64,000 bases of DNA from Treponema vincentii (GCF_018336815.1 NZ_CP050497.1:744001-808000); one strand, 5' to 3'; counted from the first letter of the stretch, positions 34,685 to 44,875 are shown. Notes: generated by a model not told the origin, from the sequence alone. Translations and numbers: made by a program.

Positions 34685-36574
34685 CTAAGCATTTATTTTT
34701 CTTTTAAAATATGAAAGTAAGTTATCCCATTCTTCTGCCAAGCTATTTTTTAACATTTCTTGCGGATTATAATAAATCTCTTTTACATCAGATTTATATA
34801 TATTACATAAAAGTTCTAAGTTCTTATAATCAGGATAATATTCTTTTTCTAAAGGTTCATTAGTATATCTTTTACCATACCGATCGACAAAAGAATATAA
34901 TATTCTCTGTTGATTTTTAATTGATAGAGTTTTTAAAATATTATAGAAATCTTTCATATCTAAATAACTTAGTATTGGTTGTTTATAATATTTACCGCTG
35001 CCATTTGCATACATAATGTCTTTACAGAAAATATTTATACCCTCATCTGTATCTAAAAGTTTTACTTCTTCTTGTATATCAATACTTGCATGTTTTTTTA
35101 CATTCTCAGAATTAAACTCGTTGAGCTCATCAAGCACTTTTTTAAATTCTATGAGATCTGTATTATATTCATATCCGTTATATTCCAGTATTAAATATTC
35201 CCAGTTAGTTACTGGAATAACTTTATCAGAAAAATCTGTTAAAAACTTCTCAATCTTTTTAGAAATTGTATCAATACTATCAGGGATTAAATTCCATTTC
35301 GAGAACAGCATCATAATATGTGCAAAATGTAGGATTTCGCCGGGGTGTAAATATACACCTTCATCAAATTCTTTAAAAACTAATTTTATCAATGGCTCAA
35401 AATCTGTGCCATTTAAATTACGCCAATTATGCAATAATTTAAATAAATTCTTATCTGTTTTCTCATTTTCTATTTTAATAGCATTTTTTTCTTCTTTATA
35501 GTTTTTTACAAGCCATTCTTTATTATAGTAACCGTCAAAAATCAATCTAGTCCAAGATGAAAGCAAAGGAATATACCCAGTAATATCTAAAAAGAAAAAA
35601 TATGCATTTTCTTTTTTTCGTTCTGCTTTCATTTCTTTATATCTTTTATATGGGCTATTATATTTAAAATATCCTGAAAGAATATCAATGATCTGATCAT
35701 CCTCATGAATTTCTTCAAGATTTTTTTGTATATATAATACAAGGAAGATGGAAAAAATATATTCCTTATCAGTATCTTCTATTTCTTCATCTATTAACGT
35801 AATTAGTAAGTTCAAATTATATAGAGCCTGCCAAACAGTTCTAAGATTAGTACAACCAAGGTTTTGTATAATTTCTTTTGTTCTAGTCCTGAAAAAATCC
35901 TTATTTTGAAATGGCAAGATTTCGACAAAATGATTGATAGCATTCTCGATGTCCGGTTCAATTTCAAATTCTATTCCTATAATTTTCTCTTTTATTTGTA
36001 AATATTCTATTTTCTTTTGTTCGTTTTTTTCTGCAATTTTTTCTTCATTTCCAATAAAAATTACTTTTGTATTAGATTGTGCAATTATTTCTGAAAAATA
36101 ACCGAATATTTCACCAGATTCTAATAACGCTCTCTCAAAATCATCTACAATAATAAGTTTTTTAGCGATGTGTCTTGCAATTTTGCCTTTGCCGAACGAA
36201 AAACCGCCGATAGTCATACTTATATCATTCTTTTTATCTCCGTTAAAATCAATACTTGTTCCCAGTTTTAAGGCGGAGCGAGCAACTGCCCCTGCTATTT
36301 TCATTCCCTTAGATGATAAAATAGGATGAATAGCTTCATAAATTTTTATATCAATATCATCATAATTTTTGACACCAAATAAACTTATCTTAATGATATG
36401 TGATTCATCGATATCAGAGCTGTTATTCGTATTGCTTGTTTTATATTTATCCAATAAAGTATCAATAAAATAGGTTTTACCAATTCCCCATTTACCCTTT
36501 AGAAAAACTGCAAATTGCGGATTATCAATTGATTCTATAAAATTTTTACAATACTCTGTTATATGCTCATTCAT
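34685..36574 (-). CDS. KAP family P-loop NTPase
   Basis: 629 residues. Walker A G-K-W-G-I-G-K-T near residue 29 in the context FLKGKWGIGKTYFID, and Walker B KLIIVDDFER near 140, define KAP NTPases (relatives include the phage-exclusion protein PifA). The rest is helical with no recognised domain. It starts 2 bp after the stop of the restriction-modification gene, whose last codons contain its GGGGGAG ribosome site, so the two are co-translated. Very AT-rich compared with the chromosome, a sign of transfer. A role in phage defence is inferred from neighbourhood. Confidence 0.82.
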   Translation of the reverse strand: MNEHITEYCKNFIESIDNPQFAVFLKGKWGIGKTYFIDTLLDKYKTSNTNNSSDIDESHIIKISLFGVKNYDDIDIKIYEAIHPILSSKGMKIAGAVARSALKLGTSIDFNGDKKNDISMTIGGFSFGKGKIARHIAKKLIIVDDFERALLESGEIFGYFSEIIAQSNTKVIFIGNEEKIAEKNEQKKIEYLQIKEKIIGIEFEIEPDIENAINHFVEILPFQNKDFFRTRTKEIIQNLGCTNLRTVWQALYNLNLLITLIDEEIEDTDKEYIFSIFLVLYIQKNLEEIHEDDQIIDILSGYFKYNSPYKRYKEMKAERKKENAYFFFLDITGYIPLLSSWTRLIFDGYYNKEWLVKNYKEEKNAIKIENEKTDKNLFKLLHNWRNLNGTDFEPLIKLVFKEFDEGVYLHPGEILHFAHIMMLFSKWNLIPDSIDTISKKIEKFLTDFSDKVIPVTNWEYLILEYNGYEYNTDLIEFKKVLDELNEFNSENVKKHASIDIQEEVKLLDTDEGINIFCKDIMYANGSGKYYKQPILSYLDMKDFYNILKTLSIKNQQRILYSFVDRYGKRYTNEPLEKEYYPDYKNLELLCNIYKSDVKEIYYNPQEMLKNSLAEEWDNLLSYFKRKINA

Positions 36575-36576
36575 CC

Positions 36577-39500
36577 CTACTCCCCCTCCACCACTTTTAT
36601 CTCATCTTCCGTCAGCCCATACAACCGGTATACCGCCCTATCAATCTGCTTATCAATAATTGCCGCCCGTTGTTCCAAGAGCTTTTTATCCTCATCGGAA
36701 AAAACTTGCTGCAATCTGCTTTTGATTTCAAGCATTTGATCTGCAAGAGTGATAAGCGGGGCTTGATCCTCCGGTGAAATAGCTTTTATGGGAATTTCTG
36801 CAAGAGGTTTATTAAAATATTCCCGCGTATTTCCTTTTGATTTACCGATAAAGCCAAAATACCAGTTGTGTAGTTTTGAGTTAAGTAATACCAGTAGATA
36901 TTTAATATTAAAAGGCATATTTTCTTTCATTACTAATGCACGGATATCACCGCCGTCATTGAAATACTGTTGATTATCATACGCAAAGCGATTCTGTGTT
37001 GCCCGATACGGGACAATCAATTTTTCTTTTGCATCAAAAATATTTTTATTACGTGGTCTATCAAAACGATACCATGCATAAGCACCTTTTAACACCTCAT
37101 TTCTGTTGCTGAGTTCCTTTTTATGTGCTGAAAGATATTTATAAATATTCGGATACTTTTTTATGTCGGTTTTGTTATCTGTATAAATCAGAACAGTTTT
37201 TCTATTTTCTAAATGGTATCTATGAATATCGCCGTTTTTTATATTTTTTCGTATAAGATCTTTTTCAAAAGTATTTTCTTCAGCAACGGAAAGCGGTACT
37301 GTAAAAATATCATTTTTACCTGATTTAGAACCTTGCTCAATGAGCATTATATCACCAAGATATAATGAATCTGTTTTCATTTTGTCAATAACATACTGTT
37401 CTTTGCTATCGGCAAGAATCCATACTTCACCGAGTGTATTCCTTTTCATCGTGATATATGAGTAATCATTTTCTATAATTACGGAATCAGGAGCTTTATC
37501 GCTTGAATATGTAAAAATATCGATGTCATTTGTTGTATGTTTTTCTGCAAATACTAATGCAGTATGTACATTTGCGCTAAATATTTTTGCATTTTTAAAA
37601 TTTACAATTTTGGTAATCTTGTCGGATAAAAAGACTCGTAATTTTTTTGCATACTCATTGCCTAAAAAAATAATTTGAAGTAATAATACCGTACAATCCA
37701 TCTTCTTTTAAGAACTCAATACCGCGATACATAAAATAATACATCAAATCGTTATAACCTGTGTGTATTACAGGATATGTTGTTTGCAAATATGTGTGCA
37801 GTTCAGGAAATACACTGATGTTCACATACGGCGGATTCCCTATTACGCAGTCAAAACCGCCTTGAGCAAAGACTTCCGGAAACTCCTTATCCCAGTCAAA
37901 GGTATTGATTTTTCGCATTGCTTCATCGTCAAAAAGGCTTACGTCTTTTTCGTTATAATAGTCGGAACCGACAAGACTATTGCCGCATTTAATATTCGAA
38001 TCGAGCGAGGGCAAAAGCTTCATATCCGAAAACTTAAACAGCTGCCCTTGCGTTTCGCTTCCTTCATTTTCCAATAGCTTTAAGTAGAGCGAAAGCTTGG
38101 TAACCTCCACAGCTTGACCGTCTATATCCACTCCGTAAATATTATTCAGCAAAATACGCTGCTTTTCTTCAATGGTGAGTTTATAAATATTTTTCCCTGT
38201 TTCATAAATACGGCTGTTTTTCAAAGCCAGCTTCCGCTCCTTTTCGCTTGAATAATAGTCCAAATGATAATTCAAGAGCTGCTGATACGCTTCAACAAGA
38301 AAGGAGCCTGAACCGCAGGCGGGATCAATCACTTTAAGCTGAGCAATAGCGTCAGGGCTTTGCCCCTTTATTTTTACGCCGAGGGTATTTTCTACAATGT
38401 AGCGGACGATATATTGCGGGGTATAGTACACACCGCCGGCTTTTTTTACCTCAGGTTTTTCTTCGATCAGCGCAGTGTGTCCGCCTTTCACATTACGAAA
38501 TTTAATGATCTTTCCTAAAAACTGTTCATAAATATTGCCGAGTATTTCGACCGGTAAAATGGAAAACTCGTACGGACATTCGGGATAATACAGTCCATTT
38601 ATAATAGAAGAAAGAACCGCATCATCAATAGTCAAATTGCGAAGCCAATCATGCGGTTTAAAAAGTCCCGAATTGTACTTTGCATTAGCCCTGTCAAAAA
38701 CAGCTTGCAGCTTTTGATACACTGTGCCGCTTTCGGTTTCATGTGAATCAAAGGTCTTTTGGGAATATGTGGAACAGCTACTAGGCACGGCACCCAAAAT
38801 AAACGGAGGTGTACTGACAGTACATTGAGTATTATTTTGGGTGCCGTAACGACGTAGATACCCGCAGATTCCCAAAAGGGTGCCGTACTCTTCCATTTCC
38901 TTATCTTCCGCAATTCGCAAGAAAATGATTCGGTCGATAATTTTTTGTACGGCAGTATTTAGATGATAAATATTGAGCGAAGGATTACGCAGTGCGATAT
39001 TTTTTGCAATATCCGTCCGCCAGTTTTCAATCAGTTTCAGTAATTCCTTATCAACCTCGGAAGTATCTTTTTTGTTTTTATTCTCTTGAATATAGGTATC
39101 GAAACTGCCCTTTAAAATTGCTTCTTTTGAAAAAGTGTTAAAAATAAAATCGAAATGTTTATGGTACTCATCGAAGGTACAGTAAAAGATACGGGCTGTA
39201 CTTGGTTTATCGGAAGGCGAAGGTTTTATACGAGTGTCGTACACGGCAAATTCTTCAAAATCGGTAAGTATACACAGGGGGAGTTTTGCCGTGTACCCAT
39301 ACCGCCTTACCTGAAACGCCGGTTCAAGTTCATCTTTAATGTTAACGCTCGGTTTTTTCGCTTCTACAAAAAACTTCCTCACCCCTCCTATTCTAAAGGC
39401 ATAATCGGGAGCCTTAACCCTTCCGGCTATCGTTACCTTGTCTTCACGCACCACTTCCCGATATTGTTCGGAATAACCTTGTTCATTCCTTATATCCCAG

Positions 39501-39643
39501 CCTAAAAGTTCAAAAAACTTGTCAATAAAATCGGTACGGGTATTTGCTTCGTCATAAGCCGATGTATTGTACTGTTTTCTATTTCTTTCAAAAAGGTCAG
39601 TCAACTGTGTGAGTTTGAGTCTATATTCATCTGAAATATTCAT
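36577..39643 (-). CDS. Type IIG-like restriction-modification enzyme (Eco57I family), frameshifted
   Basis: About 1020 residues in two frames. N-terminus: nuclease motif PDYAFRI ... FVEAKK (PD-(D/E)xK). Middle: helical region, then methyltransferase motif I DPACGSGSFL and motif IV IGNPPYVN (N6-adenine, gamma type). C-terminus, in the other frame: target-recognition region. The frame changes at a seven-T run (coding strand; 37664-37670): six T would read SNYFLGNEYAKKLR. Start at 39643 since GGAG is before that ATG; an ATG at 39655 is less likely. A palindromic repeat of family B is inserted in frame at residues about 256-296. Confidence 0.82.
38757..38877. repeat. Palindromic repeat family B, copy 3, in frame within a gene
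   Basis: Outer arms TTTTGGGAAT and ATTCCCAAAA, inner arms GGCACCCAAAATAA and TTATTTTGGGTGCC, tip TGTACT-GTC-AGTACA. The reverse complement aligns with copies 1 and 2 (CTAC.TCGTTAC.GCAC, CTCAA, GTGCCT.GTA). It encodes about 40 residues absent from related enzymes, between EEYGTL and VYQKLQ. Confidence 0.75.
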
Positions 39644-39817
39644 ACGTAACTCCATAGAGGATTCATTGATAATTGTTTTTTATTATATCAAATTTCTATA
39701 AAAAAGACAGAGAGGAGCAAATAAATGTTTTAGCAAATCGAGGTGAGTTGTGTTATACATTGTATTGCATTTGTTCGTACAAAATGGTATAAACTCCTGT
39801 ATCAAGAGGCACTATTC

Positions 39818-40099
39818 ATGGCAAAGACGGCAAATATTACTATCAGAATCGATCCTGAAACAAAGACAAGTGCAGAACAACTTTTCTCAACTTTCGGCAT
39901 CACCGTAACGGATGCAATCTCTATTTTTCTTCATAAATCCATTATGGAAGGGGGACTCCCCTTTGCGGTGAAACAACCCCGCTTTAATGCTGAAACCGAA
40001 GCGGCAATAGAAGAAGCGAGAGGCATTATTGCAGGGAAAATACCTGCAAATCGCGCCTTGTTTAATGAGCTGGATACGGAAATAACCGCTAAATTATGA
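39818..40099 (+). CDS. RelB/DinJ family antitoxin, orphan
   Basis: 93 residues. A ribbon-helix-helix start (ANITIRIDPETKTSAEQLFSTFGITVTDAISIFLHKSI) typical of DinJ, then a flexible toxin-binding tail. Start at ATG 39818 rather than the longer frame. The toxin gene expected to overlap its stop is cut off after 16 codons. Confidence 0.78.
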   Translation: MAKTANITIRIDPETKTSAEQLFSTFGITVTDAISIFLHKSIMEGGLPFAVKQPRFNAETEAAIEEARGIIAGKIPANRALFNELDTEITAKL

Positions 40100-40146
40100 T
40101 GGAACCGGTAACAACGGGAGCTTTCCGAAAAGACTACAGAGTATAA
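40096..40146 (+). pseudogene. Truncated YafQ/RelE-type toxin start
   Basis: An ATGATG overlaps the antitoxin stop. The 16-residue frame contains F-R-K-D-Y-R, like the YafQ start F-K-K-D, then a stop. No toxin sequence follows. Confidence 0.45.
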
Positions 40147-40316
40147 ACGACTCAATCTTGTAGACTCCTGGAGCGTTTTTTTATACAATCAACAGCTTCG
40201 GCTCAGGCGAGAGGCCGCAACCGGTCCAAACAAACCGTTGTTCAAATTACAGATAATACAGTATGTTTTCAGAAAGACAAATCTCAATTATAATAGTTAC
40301 CAAAGGAACCTATTGT

Positions 40317-40781
40317 ATGATACTTTATCACGGAAGCAGAGAAATTGTAAAAAGCCCGGAAATCCGCATTCTCCGGTATAGTAAAGACTTTTACTTTGGT
40401 TTTTATTGTACGCTTATAAGCGAGCAGGCGAAAAGATGGGCAGTGAGATTCTCCGGAAAAGGGATAGTGAACGAATATGAATATGTTCAGAATTTCTCTC
40501 TCAAAATGTTGAACTTTCCGGCGATGACAGAGGGATGGCTTGATTTTATCATTGATTGCCGGAGTGGGAAATCTCATGATTATGACATAGTGGAAGGTCC
40601 TATGGCGAATGATACTATCTTCAATTATATTCAGGATTTCATTGATGGTAAGATTTCCCGATCTGCGTTTTGGGAACTTGCAAAGTTCAAGAAACCGACC
40701 CATCAGATAAGTTTTCATACAGCGCGAGCATTGGAAACATTGACTTTCAAGACGGCTTACGAGGTGTATGATGAAAAATAA
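40317..40781 (+). CDS. DUF3990 protein, ADP-ribosyltransferase-like toxin candidate
   Basis: 154 residues. ILYHGSREIVKSPEI, DFYFGFYCT and SEQAKRWAVRF match DUF3990, a family in the ADP-ribosyltransferase clan usually found in small multi-gene toxin modules with DUF3791. Start at 40317 because AAAGGAA precedes it. It overlaps the next gene by 14 bp. No DUF3791 gene is seen upstream; the decayed RelB module sits there instead. Confidence 0.78.
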   Translation: MILYHGSREIVKSPEIRILRYSKDFYFGFYCTLISEQAKRWAVRFSGKGIVNEYEYVQNFSLKMLNFPAMTEGWLDFIIDCRSGKSHDYDIVEGPMANDTIFNYIQDFIDGKISRSAFWELAKFKKPTHQISFHTARALETLTFKTAYEVYDEK

Positions 40782-41220
40782 TAGTTCGTTATTTTATGTG
40801 TGCAGTCTTTTGGAATATATCGGCCGCCTTTGCAAAATTGAGCGGTCAAAACTGGTAAATCAACTTGGGAAAAATAATATAAAAAGACTTTATAAAGATG
40901 CAGATGTGCTTCATTGCGAACCGATTGAAAAAATTGCCGATGAAGTTATATCCATTTATAATATAACATCCGGAGACTTTGATAATGTTTTACGGTGCCG
41001 TTATGCAGTTCCGGATTATTGGACAATCGGCGCAGTATACGAACGCCTTATTGAAGATATTTGTGCAGAAAACGAATTTATTGATTTTATTGTTGACACA
41101 TTGGTCTCTGTTTATTCATCATGGATTGACGGGGCAATTTCAAATTATAATACGGATTTTTTCTATCAATCCCGTGAGTATATTTTTGAATCGTGGAAAG
41201 AGGGTGCGCCGGCGGAATAA
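40768..41220 (+). CDS. DUF3990-associated protein, unknown function
   Basis: 150 residues, all helical, acidic. No known domain recognised. It overlaps the DUF3990 gene and may be its antitoxin or companion. A second, broken copy lies at 33762-34305. The sequence is strongly conserved between the two copies, including 28 bp beyond the stop codon. Confidence 0.65.
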   Translation: MMKNNSSLFYVCSLLEYIGRLCKIERSKLVNQLGKNNIKRLYKDADVLHCEPIEKIADEVISIYNITSGDFDNVLRCRYAVPDYWTIGAVYERLIEDICAENEFIDFIVDTLVSVYSSWIDGAISNYNTDFFYQSREYIFESWKEGAPAE

Positions 41221-41241
41221 GAACCAAACTTCCTAGCAGGC

Positions 41242-41451
41242 GCCTTCACTGATGCATATTTACTTGAACCGCAGGATACATTGTGTGCGGATATGCTGCC
41301 GGACGCAACGCAGGAAACATTGACACAGATACGGGTAATAAACACGGAAGATGCTAAGCCGGTTTTTTTGCTATCCATGCAAGACGGCTATGTGGTATTG
41401 TTGCAACTGGTTTCTATTTTAGACACTATCCCCCTGCACAAGGGGGACTGA
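41242..41451 (+). pseudogene. Gene fragment of unknown family
   Basis: About 70 codons open (A-F-T-D-A-Y-L-L-E-P-Q-D to I-P-L-H-K-G-D) with chromosome-like codon use but no start codon or ribosome site. It looks like the C-terminal end of a lost gene. It begins just where similarity between the duplicated regions ends. Confidence 0.4.
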
Positions 41452-41540
41452 CTATTCCACTCTGTAAGACTTTTGACTTTACCCCTCACGATGTGATTAG
41501 TAAGAAAGATTTTAGCTTGGTCAATGGTTATGAAAGTTGC

Positions 41541-41951
41541 TCAGACACTTTCAAACAATAGACGGTTGACTTCTCCATATACATTCATCAAATTTTTTAG
41601 CTGTGTAAGAGCCTTTTCTTTAAAATCTGCACCAAGTTGGAATGCCACGGTAAGTTTGTCTACTAAATTCTGTTCTTGTTTATCGAAAGTATTATCCGAT
41701 AAGACCAGTGCAGCTATTTCAAACAAAATAATCTTTAAGTCAATATCAGTACTGACTTCCGTAATTTTTTTGATAACATTTTCTAAATTATTTTGAGCGG
41801 AATAGCGGACGGTTTCCAGTTGCATTTCAATACAGTATTGTTGTATGTACTGTTTTTCTTCCTCGGCAAATATTCCATCCGCTTTCGAGGCATGAATACA
41901 TAAGTCCAGAAACAGTTCTTTTTGTTCTCCGGAAAGTCGATTTAAATACAT
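41541..41951 (-). CDS. TerB-like domain protein
   Basis: 136 residues, all alpha. ASKADGIFAEEEKQYIQQYC in the first half and LSDNTFDKQEQNLVDKL in the second are the paired acidic motifs of TerB-like domains, which bind metal and often occur in stress and phage-defence operons at the membrane. Last gene of a four-gene operon, 15 bp after the glycine-zipper gene. Confidence 0.72.
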   Translation of the reverse strand: MYLNRLSGEQKELFLDLCIHASKADGIFAEEEKQYIQQYCIEMQLETVRYSAQNNLENVIKKITEVSTDIDLKIILFEIAALVLSDNTFDKQEQNLVDKLTVAFQLGADFKEKALTQLKNLMNVYGEVNRLLFESV

Positions 41952-41966
41952 GAGTATCTCCTTATG

Positions 41967-43013
41967 TTAAGCTGTTAGCTTTTTTGCTTGTAAAAACGTT
42001 TCAGTATCCTGCAGTGTTTGTTCTATATCTGACTTATTAATACTGGGCTTCTCGCCTTCTGTTTCGCTCTTGTTTACAATATTTACCTTGCACATATTAA
42101 AAAGGACGCCTACCAATAAACTCGTATTATGTACAGTTACCTGCTGCTCAAGTGTAAAATTATTCCAATCTATTGTGTTATACATAGCGGTTTGGCTGTT
42201 AAATATGGAATACAACAGCTTGATATGAGAATCGTAGATATTTTTCACTTTGATAAGAGCAGCGTTATATCGTTCTGCGATATTTTTAAGATCATCTAAG
42301 TAGGGACAAATGGAGTCGATTTCATTTTCAGCCTTTTTCATTTGAGTCCATGCTTCATCTGCCTTATCGGAAAGGGAACTACCGGTAATATTGAAAATAA
42401 TACCGCCTACCAGTAACCCGACTCCCAAGGTTGCACCGCCGAGTATTAGACTTCCCAGCGCCATTCCACCGCCGCCAGCCGCGAGACTTCCTCCACCTAA
42501 GGCTGCAAGGGTTGCATTTGTGGCCGCAGCACCGCTTAAAGTTGAAATCGCAGTACCGGTGGAGGCAGTTCCAAATGCCATAATCGCTCCGGTAGTAAGT
42601 CCCGAAGCGGCAAGCCCTCCGGCAGTTCCTAAGCCGGCACCGCCTAAACCACCGAGTAATATTTCAGCACCGACGGAAACTTCTTTTATCTTTTCCTTAT
42701 CATACGGAGGGATCTTCACGCCGTTTTTTTCATACGGTTTAAACTTCGGACGGTTTTGTATTATTTCGATCAATGCTTGAAAGTGTTTAAAACTTTTCAA
42801 GGTGTTGAGTTCAAGTTCTCCTAAAGTATCCATAGCATTTGTTGCAGCTTCTTGTTTTTCTTTAAATCTACTAATATTTCTACGGTGTCTGGATTGTGCG
42901 GCTTCTATTGTGTCATTAGCTTCTTTCATTTTCATTCCGCCGCTAATACCGGCACCGGCTCCTATCAATCCTGCCGCAGCCGCAGCAGCACCGAGAATTA
43001 ATGGTATGGGCAT
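41967..43013 (-). CDS. Glycine-zipper membrane protein, candidate pore
   Basis: 348 residues. A short Ala/Gly hydrophobic N-terminus (residues 5-26), a coiled-coil stretch (about 30-75), a long Ala/Gly/Thr-rich hydrophobic region (about 115-210, glycine-zipper like), then helical segments to the C-terminus. Such proteins insert in membranes. Function unknown; it lies between a Cys-cluster and a TerB-like gene in one operon. Start ATG follows GGAG. Confidence 0.65.
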   Translation of the reverse strand: MPIPLILGAAAAAAGLIGAGAGISGGMKMKEANDTIEAAQSRHRRNISRFKEKQEAATNAMDTLGELELNTLKSFKHFQALIEIIQNRPKFKPYEKNGVKIPPYDKEKIKEVSVGAEILLGGLGGAGLGTAGGLAASGLTTGAIMAFGTASTGTAISTLSGAAATNATLAALGGGSLAAGGGGMALGSLILGGATLGVGLLVGGIIFNITGSSLSDKADEAWTQMKKAENEIDSICPYLDDLKNIAERYNAALIKVKNIYDSHIKLLYSIFNSQTAMYNTIDWNNFTLEQQVTVHNTSLLVGVLFNMCKVNIVNKSETEGEKPSINKSDIEQTLQDTETFLQAKKLTA

Positions 43014-43022
43014 AATCTACTC

Positions 43023-43295
43023 CTATCTATTATGGTTCCTGTACTTTTTTGCCTGCTCTTTTAGCATCTGACAGGCTTGATAATTTAACGTATAGTAATC
43101 TTCTTTACTCATAGTATGTTTGAAATACCGGTTAAAAGATTCATCCACTCTGCATAATAATGGCCGTTCATTGTAGATGGTACATATATTTCCGTCTAAA
43201 TATTTACATACGCCGTCTCCTCTATTCAAGTTTGTATATAAATGGGACTTATCCACATTTCTACAACATTCGCCGCAACGGTTGCATTGAAACAT
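43023..43295 (-). CDS. YkgJ-like cysteine cluster protein
   Basis: 90 residues. The start C-N-R-C-G-E-C-C (CxxCxxCC) plus three later cysteines (CKYLDGNICTIYNERPLLC) match the zinc/iron-chelating YkgJ family. Its ATG overlaps the stop of the upstream HNH gene (TAATG). In this operon it may load metal or modify a partner; that is inference. Confidence 0.8.
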   Translation of the reverse strand: MFQCNRCGECCRNVDKSHLYTNLNRGDGVCKYLDGNICTIYNERPLLCRVDESFNRYFKHTMSKEDYYTLNYQACQMLKEQAKKYRNHNR

Positions 43296-44875
43296 TATTC
43301 AAATACCATACGGGCATTTTTATCTTTCATAAAAGAATCAAAACTGCTGTGCGTGTGCCACGGTATTTTCATTCCGATTGTTTCAGCAGCTTTGTAAAGC
43401 ATTGTATTTAATTCTTGCTCTGTTTTTGCATTTTCTAAATTGGAGGCAAGACTGATATACAGCGCTGTTTCTTGTTTGAATTGCTCGATATCAATCTCCA
43501 TGAGCTTTGCCGCATACTCTGCAAAATATGCAGCTTGCTGTTTATAGTAATTGACAATGTGCTGCATTGACGGCAGTGCATTAAAAAAATCGGTGAGCTT
43601 ATGTATGAGAGGAGACCTATCAAGAAAATACAGGAAGGTGCAGCTTAAAATACCGGTAACAAAAGCTCCGCAAAAACTCGGTACAATTGATCCAATGACA
43701 GGGATAGCACCGATGCCGCTTGATCTTACCGCTTCTGCTACTAAAGTACCGGTAATCACACTTGCTCCTGTTGCCAGTATCTTTGCCACAGCTTTGATTC
43801 TATCACCGGGAAGGTAGCCGTCCGGATTAATAAACAAAATTTTAAATGCCTCTACCAACGAAGCCCATGATTGGCGTATTATGTTAACCGTATTTTTCGC
43901 AGTAGTAAAAAAAATATTACAAAGCGTTGTGGTCAAACTTGCCATTGCACCGCCTGCTGCTCCCTGTAGAAATTTTGAAAAAAGTTCTTTGTATTTTCGT
44001 TGTGCCGCTTCCCATCCGTTTCTGATACCGCTTCCTATTGCAGAGAAAAATTCTTCAAACTTAAAATCTGCTTGTCGGTATAATCGATTAAGTTCGTCTT
44101 TTATATTGAACCAGATTTCGGTAAATGCAAATCCGAGCGCTTGCCGGACACCCATACCTAAGCCGACACCGGTTGCCGCAAATGCAACATCTTTACGGAA
44201 TTGAGAACCGGTATAATACGCCCGCGCAAGTTTTTGTTCATATACCTTTCTAGCATTCGCATCTTTTCGGCGCATGGCTGCTTTTTGTTTTTCCGTATAT
44301 TCGTTGCCGTACTTTTTTAAAAAAGTATCCATATCATCGGCTTTCTTTGTCCGATTAGTGCGCCGGTTTGTCGCTTGAAGATTTTCATCACTATTTGCCA
44401 GGTCAGTGCCTTTTAAACCGGCAAGGCTTCTGCCTCTGTCATCATGTATTTCTTTTGCGGAAATAACATGATCAAGATCGCTTGTGCCGCTTGCAGGAAT
44501 ATCTTCGCCCGTATAAGCATCTTTCAACGTTCCCGTTTTTCTTTGTTCAGCAATAGCACGGTTTTTTTCGATGTACCGTTTATCGCTATGATAGTCTGCT
44601 GAATTGTAGGCTCCGCGTTTTTCATAGGCTTCGGCATTTGCTTTATTTTTATAGGTCATGTTATCGTCAGTACCGATTTGCCTGACATTATGGATAGTAT
44701 CTACATCACCGCCATGCCGGTCTTTTATAATAAAATCCAATCCGAAGGAGTTAATGATACTTTCGATAATAACTCGTTCATACTGCATGAGAAGAGAGTT
44801 CTCAACGGAGTCTTCCAGATCAGGTTCAAAATCTTTAACAGCTCTTACGGCATAGCTGCCTACAGCATTTCCCAT
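43295..44875 (-). CDS. HNH-like domain protein with membrane-embedded C-terminal half
   Basis: 526 residues. The N-terminal third (HGGDVDTIHNVRQIG) is followed by an HNH-type nuclease signature: DAYTGEDIP, DLDHVISAKEIHDD with the catalytic DH, and ANSDENLQATNRRTNRTK as the closing N motif (about 130-190). The C-terminal half has several hydrophobic Gly/Ala segments (about 220-250, 300-330, 370-420), suggesting membrane insertion. ATG 44875 is chosen because AGAGGG lies 6 nt before it; an in-frame ATG at 44893 precedes that site. First gene of the four-gene operon. Not a family I can name. Confidence 0.6.
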   Translation of the reverse strand: MGNAVGSYAVRAVKDFEPDLEDSVENSLLMQYERVIIESIINSFGLDFIIKDRHGGDVDTIHNVRQIGTDDNMTYKNKANAEAYEKRGAYNSADYHSDKRYIEKNRAIAEQRKTGTLKDAYTGEDIPASGTSDLDHVISAKEIHDDRGRSLAGLKGTDLANSDENLQATNRRTNRTKKADDMDTFLKKYGNEYTEKQKAAMRRKDANARKVYEQKLARAYYTGSQFRKDVAFAATGVGLGMGVRQALGFAFTEIWFNIKDELNRLYRQADFKFEEFFSAIGSGIRNGWEAAQRKYKELFSKFLQGAAGGAMASLTTTLCNIFFTTAKNTVNIIRQSWASLVEAFKILFINPDGYLPGDRIKAVAKILATGASVITGTLVAEAVRSSGIGAIPVIGSIVPSFCGAFVTGILSCTFLYFLDRSPLIHKLTDFFNALPSMQHIVNYYKQQAAYFAEYAAKLMEIDIEQFKQETALYISLASNLENAKTEQELNTMLYKAAETIGMKIPWHTHSSFDSFMKDKNARMVFE

